Below are positions 21,737 to 31,179 of a stretch of DNA of 64,000 bases, in pieces; the first letter of the stretch is position 1; every line of letters begins with the position of its first letter. Below the pieces are notes generated by a model that made no database searches, was not told the DNA's origin, and was given only the letters and a program-made list of their open reading frames with translations. Made by a program: the position numbers and the translations under genes. Origin of the DNA: Cherax quadricarinatus (lineage: Eukaryota > Arthropoda > Malacostraca > Decapoda > Parastacidae); NCBI RefSeq assembly GCF_038502225.1, contig NC_091357.1:4654225-4718224 (forward strand). Direction: 5' to 3'.

Positions 21737-22049
21737 CACCCTCCATCCGACTTATGACCAAGTTCGGTTCCGAGAAACCGGTCGTAAGTCGAAATGGTCG
21801 TAAGTCGAACTTTACTATTGAATATCAACAAAACATTTTAGTAATGACTTTATTTTATTGTTTTATTTTGGTATTTCATGTTTTACTTTGCTTTTTATGT
21901 TGTTAGTACTGTATTTTATACTGTAAGGTTTAGGATAAACACTGTGTACAACACAAATAGTTGTTTATTTCCCAGAAAATTGGCATAAAAAACACGGTCG
22001 TAAGTCGAGTGGTCGTAAGTCGAGCAGGTCATAAGTCGGATGGTAAGTG
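21737..22049. mobile_element. TA-flanked MITE with GTCGTAAGTCG subterminal repeats
   Basis: TA lies at 21735-21736 and 22050-22051. The termini are CACCCTCCATCCGACTTATG and, read from the right, CACTTACCATCCGACTTATG. GGTCGTAAGTCGA repeats lie inside both ends and may be transposase binding sites. Confidence 0.85.
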
Positions 22050-22202
22050 TACTACTATTGCTGCTACTGGTACTGGTACTAGTACTAGTATACTAGGGAA
22101 AAGTTTTGAATAGTATGTGAGATTTTTAGTAGGCATTTCCAGTTACTTTAAAAAAGAAAAAAAATGTGAGATTTCCCTCTGTACAGTGTGATAATAATAA
22201 TA

Positions 22203-22660
22203 TTTTCTTTTTTCAACAAACCAGCCATATCCCAAGGCAGGGTGGCCCAAAAAGAAAAACGAAAGTTTTTCTTTTTAAATTTAGTAATTTGTACAGGAGA
22301 AGGTGTTACCAGCCTCTTGCTCCCGGCATTTTAGTTGCTTCTTACAACACGCATGGCTTAAGGAGGAAGAATCCTGTTCCACTTCCCCATGGAGATAAGA
22401 GGAAATAACTAGAACTAGAAAGAAAATAGAAGAAAACCCAGAGGGGTGTGTATATATATGCTTGTACATGTATGTGTAGTGTGACCTAAGTGTAAGTAGA
22501 AGTAGCAAGACGTACCTGAAATCTTGCATGTTTATGAGACAGAAAAAAGACACCAACAATCCTACCATCATGTAAAACAATTACAGGCTTTTGTTTTACA
22601 CTCACTTGTCAGGACGGTAGTACCTCCCTGGGCGGTTGCTGTCTACCAATCTACTACCTG
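22203..22660. repeat. Dispersed repeat (uninterrupted copy of 1026-1560)
   Basis: It begins after TTTTTTCAACAAACCAGCC and continues through the CCCATGGAGATAAGAGGAAATAA and GGACGGTAGTACCTCCCTGGGC blocks. It provides the empty-site comparison for the RTE tail at 1303-1361. Confidence 0.75.
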
Positions 22661-22961
22661 AAATAATAACTATGAACCAGAATTTAACACATGTAAATCA
22701 TTACCTTCAAATACCCTTCAAAAATTTCTTCCTTATTATTGTCAGTATGGATCTTTTGGAGTGATACTAGATCATTTTTTTTTTTAATTAACTTTATATT
22801 CTTAAGATTAAAATTGTTTATTAAACCCTCTAGGTATAATGGACTTAAATGTAATGGACTTTTAAAATTAAAAGAATTCACTGGGTAAAATGTACTTGTA
22901 ACTGTGAGACTGGTTGATGGAACAAGTCAAGTCAAAATGTCATCATAACTTTCATTCTCCT

Positions 22962-23018
22962 ATGTATGGATTATTTGTGTATTCTTCCAGTCATGGTATT
23001 GTGCCTTTTTAGTCTTAA
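22962..23018 (+). mobile_element. Penelope terminal fragment
   Basis: GATTATTTGTGTATTCTTCC and CAGTCATGGTATTGTGCC match, in reverse, 28055-28110 and 48300-48345, which adjoin Penelope hammerhead copies. Confidence 0.55.
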
Positions 23019-23384
23019 TGTACTTTTAACTCCTTTATTTCCACTATTTATTGCAATGTATAACTAAATTATGTACAGTACTAAATGAGATGTACTGTAG
23101 AGCACAGTGAACCTTCTCATTAAACAACCGATAGAAGTGGGTGTCCCTTATAACCAATTGCCTAAAACTTCACCATTATAAAAATAAAATTTTTTGTGAT
23201 GGTTCAGTTTTTTCTGAGCTAGCAAGGAGGCTTTGTCCACTAATGCAGAAGATAACCAGACATGAGGAATATTGGTATTGTAACCTGTAGTATTGTACTA
23301 CAGTAAAGTACTGTAAATAATTTACAGTAATTTTACATAACTCTTCATAGTGGAGAGCTGAGGTGTAAAATGTCATGATTGATT

Positions 23385-23465
23385 CGACTCACGAAATCAT
23401 AATGACACGATTGAGACTCTCTGACCGCGAGTTCAAATCCCGCCCGTGGTATGGTTTGTCATGAT
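23385..23465 (+). mobile_element. tRNA-like SINE fragment
   Basis: GAGACTCTCTGACCGCGAGTTCAAATCCCGCCCGTGGTATGG, read in short blocks, keeps a B box (AGTTCAAATCC) and the CCCGTGGTATGG segment shared with 14618-14700. Confidence 0.6.
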
Positions 23466-23534
23466 TGATAGTGGTGACTCGGAAAAACTTGCGAGTCAGA
23501 GGAGCTGTGAAGCTCCACTGGCATCTGCAATACA

Positions 23535-23590
23535 CTTTATTATTATTATCAAAAAGAAATGCTAAACCACAAGGGTCAATACACTTAAGA
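23535..23590 (-). mobile_element. Short TAA-tailed retroelement end
   Basis: Reversed, it reads GACCCTTGTGGTTTAGCATTTC, then TTTTTGATAATAATAATA. It is the 3' end shared with 28527-28578, 30256-30305 and 34382-34425. Confidence 0.55.
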
Positions 23591-23829
23591 GCATAGTCTG
23601 TAAGTTTGTTCTTGCTTCTACAGATATCAGAAACTGTGTTTCTTAACATAATGTTATTCATACTGTACTCTCATTATTTCATACTAGATATACTGCACTC
23701 ATGCTCATCCCATGGAGAGAGAGTGAATGTATTCGCCTATTTTTGGTTACAGAAGTCAAGTCACTACTCGCCCCACCCCCCTGTTGGCTGTTCCTGAGGT
23801 CACAAACTCCTGGCTGCATGAGCCCTGTA

Positions 23830-24300
23830 ATGTCTATCTTTAAAACCATGTATAGATATCCTGCCTCAACGACTTTCTGATTACTCCAAGGCTAAAGAAG
23901 TATTTCCTTATACCTCTGTGACTGATCAGTGTTTCAGGCTTCCATCTGTGTCTTTGTGTATCAGAGACCTGTCTCTGACTTGCCCTGTCCACCCTGTCAC
24001 TTCCTCTGAGTATTTTGTATATTTTAATCAAGTCACTCTCTAGTCCTTCATGTTCTCATAATTCATACCCCTTAGCTCTGAGACTCGTCTCGGCACTTAT
24101 CTGAGGGCTGCATATCAATGATGGGCCTGATTTGTGCCAAGTATAGGGCTGCGGGTGCCTCCTTGTTGAGGTTTCTGAAAGCTGCCCTTAAATTTGTCAG
24201 TCTCTCATTTGCTGTATTTCTCAGGTGAAATGCTCAGATATTACCCCGAGGTCCTCTTGATGTCCTCCAAGCCTGTAATCTGTTTCCGATCATCTTTGCT
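23830..24300 (-). pseudogene. Degraded CR1-like LINE C-terminal region
   Basis: Antisense blocks resemble the post-RT region of CR1-like LINEs (RGIRKYFFSLGVI; DLIKIYKILRGSD near 24030). The frame is broken and no RT core is left. Confidence 0.45.
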
Positions 24301-24763
24301 TCCCCCTCCCTCTCTCAATTTGTCCCTCAACCAGTGTGTGTGTACACTTGTATGTGTGTATACTCTCCTATTTGGTTGCATGGGTCGAGTCACAGCTCAT
24401 GGCCTCGCCTCTTTACTGTGTGCCAGTGTTCACATTATAGCAATTAAATAGTTGTTCTGCTTTCTGTAAAAATTGTACTCAATAAATTTACAATTAATTT
24501 GCACAAGAAGATGCTGAGGAAAAGCTGGCTTATTATGGGAAAATTTCTTCAGTGTTGTGGCATAGCAGTATGGAGGAGCCGGCACCACCCCACTTCAAGT
24601 ATCCTTCCAAGCTGTGGAAGTCCTCTTCATTTAAGGAATTAGATCCAGCCTATGCTTGGATCAAACTTGAGTACACCCTGCCCATTCACTCTGAAGGCGT
24701 ATTATGATATTTTAGGGTTTAGCGATCCCCACTGAATAGAGAATTATGCTAAATGAGGTAACA

Positions 24764-25013
24764 GATAGCACCAGCTGTGATAGCTGATAGTACTAGCAGT
24801 GATGGCTGATACTACCGGCTTGGATAGCTGATAGCACTAGCTATGATAGTTGATAGCACCAGCTGTGATAACTGATATCACCAACTGTGATAACTGATAT
24901 CACCAAGTGTGATAACTGATAGCACCAACTGTGATGGCTGATAGTACTGTAACAGCTGATGGTACTGGCTGTGATAGCTGAGAGCACTGGCTGTGATAGC
25001 TGATAGTACCGGC
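24764..25013. repeat. Minisatellite, unit about 24 bp
   Basis: Repeats of the form AGCACCAGCTGTGATAGCTG, with AT-substituted variants, run to the first base of the hAT element. Confidence 0.85.
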
Positions 25014-25622
25014 AGGGCCGGATTACCGCATAAGCAAACTAGGCATTTGCCTAGGGCCCCGCGCATTTGGGGGCCCCGCGGTCCAAGGGGTTCAGGGGCT
25101 CATCCAAGACTGCGCACATGGTGCAAGTGCAAAGGGGTCCCTACCTAAAAAGTTCAAGTGTTTGGAGAGTAAAATTGATTTTTAAAAATTAATCAAAACC
25201 AAAATAAATAATGAAATAAAATAAAAATAAATAAACCTAACCATAGATGGCAACACTCAACACGCCTCTGTTTACATCAGAACAGCTGTGTTTTCCCGCT
25301 AATGGGTGAGTATGGGAGATTCCTCTCCAATTTTCTGTAGTAATTACACGTTATCTAGACTTGTTCTGTGACAAATTAACTGAAGTGTTGTGATAGACAT
25401 TGATGTGTATGGATAAATGTTTGTTTTCGCCTCGAAATGTTAAGGGAGGTACCTGATAGGGTTACTTGACCAGTAAAGACGCATGGACCAGTAAAGACGC
25501 ATTTTTGGTAAAAATACTATAAAGAAAAACCTAAAAACGCAAACTGACTTCCTTTTGTAGGTTTTAAAAGCACTTTGTCCTGTCTTTAAGTCTTTATCAT
25601 TTCAATAACATATCTCAATTGA

Positions 25623-25694
25623 TTGATGTTCTACATCACTTCCGTCGCAAATGCTTAGTTTTCAAGTTGCGACGGAAGTGATGTAGAACATCAA
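25623..25694. repeat. Perfect 28-bp hairpin in the hAT leader
   Basis: The arms 25623-25650 and 25667-25694 are exact reverse complements (TTGATGTTCTACATCACTTC ...) with a 16-nt loop. This could be a structural element of the transposon, a tiny foldback insertion or a miRNA-like precursor. The sequence cannot tell which. Confidence 0.9.
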
Positions 25695-26171
25695 TTAATT
25701 TACTACATATTTCCCCAGAAACACACAAGCCACATCAGAAAATCGTTGGTTGGGTGAAACTGAAAATTGTCCCTGCATTCTTTAATTCTCATGTCCTTAT
25801 CTATGGTGGTAGGCCATATATCATGCAAAACATAATGATTAGTTTAGTTATGAAAATGGTAATATAAATACCATTGTGCATTGTTCTTGGACTCAGTATG
25901 ATTTCTGTTTAAGTAAATTGGAGATCAAGGAGGATGAATTAGTAAAATATTCGTAGTCCAAATCACTAACCTAATCTATGGTAAAAGTTCTGTATATGAC
26001 TCCTTTCTGGTAACGTTTTGAATTTTTAGATGCGCAGCCAGAGGAAAGGAGGCTACAAGGGCCATATCCCCCCAATTGACAGAAAAAAAAATGTAATAAT
26101 TAAAAAATTAATAATAATTGATAATGAAAAATTTTTATTTGCATGATTACAGACAGTGATACATCCTCATT

Positions 26172-26937
26172 ATGGCATCTCGTGAACGTGATGTTGGACG
26201 TTCTTATGCGAGTGGGTCACAGAAAAGAAAGAAGAAAATTCAAGAAGAACAGAAAAAGAAAGATGTAGGAAGCTGCAGAAAGATCACAGACATGCTCACG
26301 AAAACAGTTTCTGATGTTACCAGTACAGTTGAATCTGCAGATACGTCAGATCATGCAGGAAGCCCTCCCTCCATTATTTCTCAGCCAGCATCTACTTCTT
26401 TTGTGTCTCCTCTCAATGTCTCAATGGACATTTCATCCACAGGATTTGTCTTAAAAGATCCTGCCTCATGGCCAAATGTAATCCCAGATTCTCTACATAA
26501 TGCTTTCATTGCAGAAAACTTCAGTCAAACTGAACATTGACTTTAGGAAATCAGCAAGGATTTATGATGATGGAAGTCGTTGTTGTTTAAAGTCATCTAT
26601 GTTTTATAGGAAGCTTGCAAATTCAGAAACTGTGAATAGATGATGGATGGTATACTCTGAAAGCTCAGGAAAAGTGTACTGTTCAGCATGCAAGCTATTT
26701 TCTACCAAAGAAAATACCTTCACACAGGGGTTCAATGACTGGAAAAATTCCAAGCGTTTTGAGGAACATGAAAACAGCACCACTCACAGGAGCTGCATTT
26801 TAGCCAGTGTATTTCGTACACAGAAAAAAGGCTTATTGGATTCTCATTTGGAAAATCAAACTGAAAAAGAGCGCACTTATTGGAGAAAAGTTCTAGAAAG
26901 AGTTGTTGCTGTTGTAAAATTCTTAGCTCTAAGATGA
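26172..26937 (+). pseudogene. hAT transposase N-terminus (ZMYM/TTF-type), frameshifted
   Basis: The first frame (26172-26540) starts MASRERDVGRSYASGSQKRK and reaches PASWPNVIPDSLHNAFI. A frameshift near 26530 moves the reading to a frame with IDFRKSARIYDDGSRC, then a TGA at 26640-26642 where Arg or Trp is expected. The TTF-type zinc-finger core follows: WMVYSESSGKVYCSACKLFS, GFNDWKN, FEEHENSTTHRSC. This Cys/His domain binds DNA in hAT transposases related to ZMYM1-like proteins. The frame stops at 26937; one codon later GLAFRGENE continues the family pattern. The remaining transposase is missing, so this is a pseudogene. Confidence 0.8.
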
Positions 26938-27056
26938 CTTGCTTTCCGTGGAGAAAATGAGGTTTTTGGTTCGGAAAACAATGGCAATTTCCTAGGTGGG
27001 GAGAGAATGGGACGTAAGGAGTGGGATGGATTGGTAGCCTGTTCATCACGCAGGTA

Positions 27057-27208
27057 CCCCTCAAGAAAGGTTCCTTGATGTTGGTGAGGGGCTCTTGATT
27101 TAGGGAATTGGATCCGTGCTCCAGTTCCCCGAATTAAGCCTGAATGCCTTCCACATCCCCCCAGGCGCTGTATAATCCTCCGGGTTTAGCGCTTCCCCCT
27201 TGATTATA
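27057..27208 (+). mobile_element. S1 SINE-like element with 12-bp target duplication
   Basis: It is a full-length S1 copy, from CCCCTCAAGAAAGGTTCC to GCGCTTCCCCCTTGATTATA. ATCACGCAGGTA flanks it at 27045-27056 and 27209-27220. The clear duplication and short length without an ORF support a retroposed SINE. The head does not show a convincing tRNA A/B box. Confidence 0.88.
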
Positions 27209-27302
27209 ATCACGCAGGTAATAATCTTTATTTTTGAAAGTTAAGACACATGTGCAACATTTTGTATATAGTTCTACTGTCTTCCTATTATGTCCTAGAA
27301 TC

Positions 27303-27339
27303 TGTATTGATAAAGCCACTAGATGGCGAAACGTCTACA
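27303..27339 (+). ncRNA. Hammerhead-ribozyme-like motif (UUGAUAA variant)
   Basis: TGTA (27303-27306) can pair with TACA (27336-27339) as stem I. TTGATAA (27307-27313) stands for CUGAUGA. After one A, GCCA/TGGC closes stem II, followed by GAAA (27328-27331). ACGT (27331-27334) is self-complementary and followed by C, giving a GUC cleavage triplet. A one-strand stem III is not possible, so dimer pairing through ACGU would be needed. The first and sixth core positions differ from consensus. Confidence 0.5.
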
Positions 27340-27716
27340 ATAAAGATATCCAGATGTTGCACATGTCTTAACTTTCATATTGTCGGTATTTTATACCTTT
27401 CTTGCACAACTTGTCAGACACTGCAACATCATGGAATCTTGGTTCAGAGGACATCTACAAGACCTTCACGGCTGCTGCAACTAACCCATCTATTTGGGAA
27501 GGACCTACTTCCACTGGGGAATCCCGCCTACCAGTGACTATGCCCTCGTCTGCTGCCCGTCCTTATCCACTAACGCCTATATAACCGCCAGTCTTCTTGC
27601 CTTTGCTCCATATTCTCCTCCACCACGATGCTGTGAACGCTAACTCCAAGGCTGAGGAACTGATTACCTCATCTTTTGTATAGAGTTCTACTGTCTTCCT
27701 ATTATGTCCTAGAATC

Positions 27717-27753
27717 TGTATTGATAAAGCCACTGGATGGCGAAAAGTCTACA
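27717..27753 (+). ncRNA. Hammerhead-ribozyme-like motif, mutated
   Basis: It has the same layout as 27303-27339, but the sequence after stem II is GAAAAGTC, losing the ACGT palindrome. It is probably inactive. Confidence 0.4.
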
Positions 27754-27849
27754 ATAAAGATATCCAGATGTTGCACATGTGTCTTAGCTTTCATATTGTC
27801 GGTATTTTATACCTTTCTTGCACAATCTTTATTTTTACAAGTACATGCA

Positions 27850-28055
27850 CAAGGTATACAGGCCTAGTTGACATCAATGATTTACTATTATATATAAAGC
27901 TTGTTATGTTGAGCATTTCGGGCAAATTAGGTCAATTGTCCCACGATGCGATCCACACCAGTCGACTAACACAGGTACCCATTTTACTGATGGGTGAACA
28001 CTGGACAGCAGGTATCTTAAAGAAACATGTCCAAATGTTTCCAGTCGTAAATAAC
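27850..28055 (-). mobile_element. Diverged tRNA-derived SINE (family S2)
   Basis: In reverse it carries GTTAGTCGACTGGTGTGGATCG and the GGGTACCTGTG segment of S2. S2 is best seen at 35855-36090 and 39255-39455. The tRNA head itself is missing. Confidence 0.6.
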
Positions 28056-28200
28056 AAAAAAAGGCACAATACCATGACTGGAACGATACACAAATAACCC
28101 GTATGTGGAAGAGGAGCTTACGACGACGTTTCGGTCCGACTTGGACCATTTACAAAGTCACACTAACGAGAAGTAACGAACGAAAGTTCAGGTAAGATCC
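28056..28200 (-). mobile_element. Penelope terminal fragment with GGUCC-type hammerhead-like hairpin
   Basis: In reverse, GGTCC (28143-28147), AAGTC, GGACC and GAAACGTC lie in order, then GTCGTAAGCTCCTC and GGGTTATTTGTGTATCG. The core 5' of stem II reads TTTGTAAA, so the GA of CUGAUGA is changed. It keeps the ACGT palindrome and the GUC triplet lost in the copy at 10921. Confidence 0.55.
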
Positions 28201-28526
28201 CAAATGGGATGAGCGGGGAAGACGGGACAGACGAAGAATAGTGCTGGAGAGGAGTGTTCTTAGTCGTAGAAATAGAGCCAGGGCTTAACCCAGCAGCGAA
28301 GGCGATCGTGGGACAGATATTGAGAAGAGAAATTCAGCTTCTTCTGTTGGGACTCCGGGGGGGTGGGCGGGGAGGAAGGGACATGCGACGTTTAGCGCTA
28401 GAGAGGAGTGTAGAACTGAGCCATTTAACCCAAAAGCTAAGGCGAACGTGGGTCACAGAATGGTACCTGTCAGCGAATCCAAGGTTATTTGTAAATAGGG
28501 TTAGGAGCAGGAGCAAGAGCAAGGAG

Positions 28527-28578
28527 TATTATTATTATAATCAAAAAGAAGCGCTAAGCCACAAGGGCTATACAGCTG
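28527..28578 (-). mobile_element. Short retroelement tail with 10-bp target duplication
   Basis: GAGCAAGGAG at 28517-28526 and 28579-28588 flanks TATTATTATTATAATCAAAA and GCGCTAAGCCACAAGGGC. It is an extremely 5'-truncated antisense insertion in the LINE. Confidence 0.85.
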
Positions 28579-29435
28579 GAGCAAGGAGTAGAAAAGGTTG
28601 TGTTGGTTTGCGGGTCTGCGAATGTCTTCATCAAGGAGAGAGGTCCAGTAGTAATGTCGTGTCTCAAGTTTGTCTGTCTGTCACTGAGCGTCTTCCAGTA
28701 CAGATTCAGCGCAGGGATGTCTAATTGGGCATGGAGAGACTCGCTTGTGGCGAAGTCCTCCCATCTGACATCAAGCACCCAGCGCAGCGCCTTGTTCTGG
28801 ACACGCTGCAGTTTAAGTAAGTTTGTTTTTGCTGCAAGAGAGAGGGCTAGAGGAGAGTAAATTATCAGAGGACGTATTAGGGATTTGTAGAGGTGTAGTT
28901 TGGTGCGTTGAGAGGCATGTTTCAGCTTGTAGAGGCCCGCAAGGGCCTTACTAGCTATTGCATGCCTTGAGTGAATGTGTCCGTGTAAACGAAGAAGGTA
29001 GTCAAGATTAACGCCAAGGACAGTGACAGATTGTGTGATGGGGATGTAAGTGCGGGTGTCAGCTGTTCTGAGCTCGACAGGTAATGGAGGATCACGTTTC
29101 CTTTAGTTAAAATACGTAATGCTGGATTTAGCTGCATTGGTTTTGATCCTCCATTTTTGTTCCCAGATGGCTATCCTGTCGACCTCATTTTGTGTTTTGT
29201 GTGTGAGTGTATCTATATTGGCATGAGTGATAAGTTGTGTAATGTCGTCTGCATAGGCTAGTGTGATGGAGTTGTGGTATACAGGTGTTGGAATGTCGTT
29301 AGTGTATAAAATGTAGAGGGTAGGGGAGAGGACAGATCCCTGGAGTACTCCGGCATTTAGTGTGAAGTAGTCAGAGTAACAGCCTTGGAATTTTATTCTC
29401 ATGGTACGGCCGTCTAGGAAGTTGCAGAGGAGTTT

Positions 29436-29601
29436 CCCCTCAAGGAAGGTTCCTTGATGTTGGTGAGGGGCTCTTGATTTAGGGAATTGGATCTGTGCTC
29501 CAGTTCCCCGAATTAAGCCTGAATGCCTTCCACATCCCCCCCAGGCGCTGTATAATCCTCCGGGTTTAGCGCTTTCCCCTTGATTATAATAATAATAATA
29601 A
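29436..29601 (+). mobile_element. S1 SINE-like element with 13-bp target duplication
   Basis: TGCAGAGGAGTTT flanks it at 29423-29435 and 29602-29614. It is a complete S1, CCCCTCAAGG to GCGCTTTCCCCTTGATTATA plus an (AAT)n tail. It lies inside the LINE RT and postdates it. Confidence 0.92.
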
Positions 29602-30058
29602 TGCAGAGGAGTTTACGAGTAGTGAGAGGAAGGCTAAAGTTAGTGCAGAGTTTTGTACTTGAGCCCTTCGTGCCAGTGTCAAAAGCTTTTTCAACGTCTT
29701 TTGCAACCAGGGCTGTCCTGTTTCTTTGTTTTGTGTTGATGTGGATGTAGTTGAGAATGATGTTAATGGCATCCTGTGTGGATTTGTGTGTTCTGAAGCC
29801 AAACTTGCCATGAGAAAGTAGAGAGTTGTGTTCCAGGTATCTGCGAAGGCGATGGTTGACGAGTTTTTCAAAGAGTTTTCCTAAAGTTTCGAGGAGGCTG
29901 ATAGGGCGATAGTTTCTAGGATCAGAGCGGTCTTTTTTGGGTTTAGGAAGGAGGATAGCAGAAGCAGCTTTGAAGAGGGAAGGGAAGTATCCAGAGGCAA
30001 GGGAGGCATTGAGGAGGCATTGGACATAATTAGAAAACAGAAGAACTTTATACAAAAG

Positions 30059-30175
30059 AATCTGTATTGATAAAGCCACTGGATGGCGAAACGTCTACAA
30101 TAAAGATAACCAGATGTTGCACAAGTGTCTTAACTTTCATCTTGTCGGTATTGTATATCTGTCATGCACAACTAC
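30059..30175 (+). mobile_element. Penelope terminal fragment
   Basis: It holds AATCTGTATTGATAAAGCCA through AGATAACCAGATGTTGCAC and GTCGGTATTGTATATC, homologous to 27299-27415. It abuts the 5' end of the LINE pseudogene. Confidence 0.7.
30063..30099 (+). ncRNA. Hammerhead-ribozyme-like motif (UUGAUAA variant)
   Basis: It is laid out as at 27303-27339: TGTA/TACA stem I, TTGATAA, GCCA/TGGC stem II with loop CTGGA, GAAA (30088-30091), ACGT, GUC. Confidence 0.5.
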
Positions 30176-30299
30176 CCCGCTGCACTCCATACCCTAATAA
30201 CCATCCCTCTCTCTCTTGCTACCCATTACCCCTGCATCCTTCCCTGCCCTGCTGCGCTGTATAACCCTTGTGATTTAGCGCTTCTTTTTTATTATAATA

Positions 30300-30500
30300 G
30301 TAATAATTATCGTGCTAGTGGCGCCCCTGCTTTTCATTGGGGGGGATGTTGCATCGCTTGTCGAGTCTTTTGCTTTCGTAGGGAGTAATTTGTGATTTCC
30401 GTGTGGAAATTTGGTACTAATCCCTCTAGGATCTCTCCAGCCTACATTCCAGGGAATACAAGTCGAGGAACTTCAACCGTTCCTAGTAATTTACCTTGTA
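30300..30500 (-). mobile_element. CR1-like LINE 3' fragment
   Basis: Antisense GGCGCCCCTGCTTTTCATTGG, GAGTCTTTTGCTTTCGTAGG and TTCCAGGGAATACAAGTCGAGG match 62810-62970. It is followed by an (ATT)n tract at 30524-30570. Confidence 0.65.
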
Positions 30501-30522
30501 CATGTGCTTGTAGAAATAAAGA

Positions 30523-30523
<1 letters not shown>

Positions 30524-30570
<47 letters not shown>
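30524..30570. repeat. (ATT)n microsatellite
   Basis: An uninterrupted trinucleotide tract of about 15 units. Confidence 0.95.
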
Positions 30571-31179
30571 GTGCAAGTTTTTGCATGGTATCCTGGTCAT
30601 GGACGGGACCGCAGGGGCGTTGGCCCCCGGAACACCCCCCAGGTAGACTCCCGGAACTTGCAATGTTGTTGGTTAAGTGGGGGTATATAGTTCTTGGAGG
30701 GCTGTGAAAAGGAAAACACGGCGTTTCAGGGTGTGTATTTTTGCTGGCAGTTGGAAGGGTTGCGTAACTGGCTGGCTTGGGTGTTAGTATTAGTGAAGGG
30801 AGGTAGTACACCCAGTGTGAAGGGCCTACAGTTAGGACTTAGGAAATTATCTTCCGTCCTGGTGGAAGCAGCGGCGTAAATAGACGATGAGTATAGTAGG
30901 TTAATTTAGGTATGATTACACAAATTTTTTTGGTGACTAATTGTATTACATAATTGTAAATTACCCAGAAAAGTCAGTGACTTATGTTTTATTACATACA
31001 GAAGACATCAGTCATTAATCATACAAATAAAATAATGTCTATGTAAAGCGTAGTACATATTTTTTATTGCAATTTGCCACATACAAGTGATAGGCTAGGT
31101 TGATCTCTTGATTTTTGTCAGTGTATTGAGGTGTAATTAAATAAAAGTTAAAAAATTCGGTATACATGTACATTTTGTA

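Larger units (their letters stand above)
25014..27000 (+). mobile_element. hAT transposon, 5' part
   Basis: It begins CAGGGCCGGATTACCGCATA, a typical hAT terminus rich in GGGCCCC nearby. After a 1.1-kb leader it carries the N-terminal transposase coding sequence, interrupted by a frameshift and a stop. The similarity fades at about 27000, just before an S1 SINE. The catalytic DDE region and the 3' terminus are absent. Confidence 0.75.
27244..27840 (+). mobile_element. Two tandem Penelope-like terminal repeats
   Basis: The block GTTCTACTGTCTTCCTATTATGTCC, then GATAAAGCCACT, GGCGAAA, ACAATAAAGATATCC and GTCGGTATTTTATACCTTTC occurs at 27262-27415 and again at 27684-27830. Between them lies an upstream region with CCTATATAACCGCC (27578), a possible TATA box. 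Head-to-tail terminal repeats are characteristic of Penelope-like elements. Confidence 0.7.
28240..30058 (-). pseudogene. Jockey/CR1-like LINE reverse transcriptase, interrupted
   Basis: Minus-strand RT pieces lie in order. From 30058 to 29615 are LFKAASAILLPKPKKD, NYRPISLLETLGKLFEKLV and LSHGKFGFRTHKSTQDAI, then VEKAFDTG, the motif A region with the catalytic Asp lost. An S1 SINE (29436-29601) splits the gene here. From 29422 to about 28240 are GVLQGSVLSPTLYILY, LAYADDITQL with the catalytic ADD, and the post-RT segment (LIRPLIIYSPLAL, NKALRWVLDVRWEDFA). A stop occurs after SITYFN near 29103, and a 52-bp insertion lies at 28527-28578. It is 5'-truncated at about 30058 against a Penelope fragment. 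Confidence 0.8.

Noticed and set aside
24764..25013. CRISPR-like regular repeats
   Set aside because: The units are contiguous and degenerate with no unique spacers. This is a eukaryotic minisatellite.
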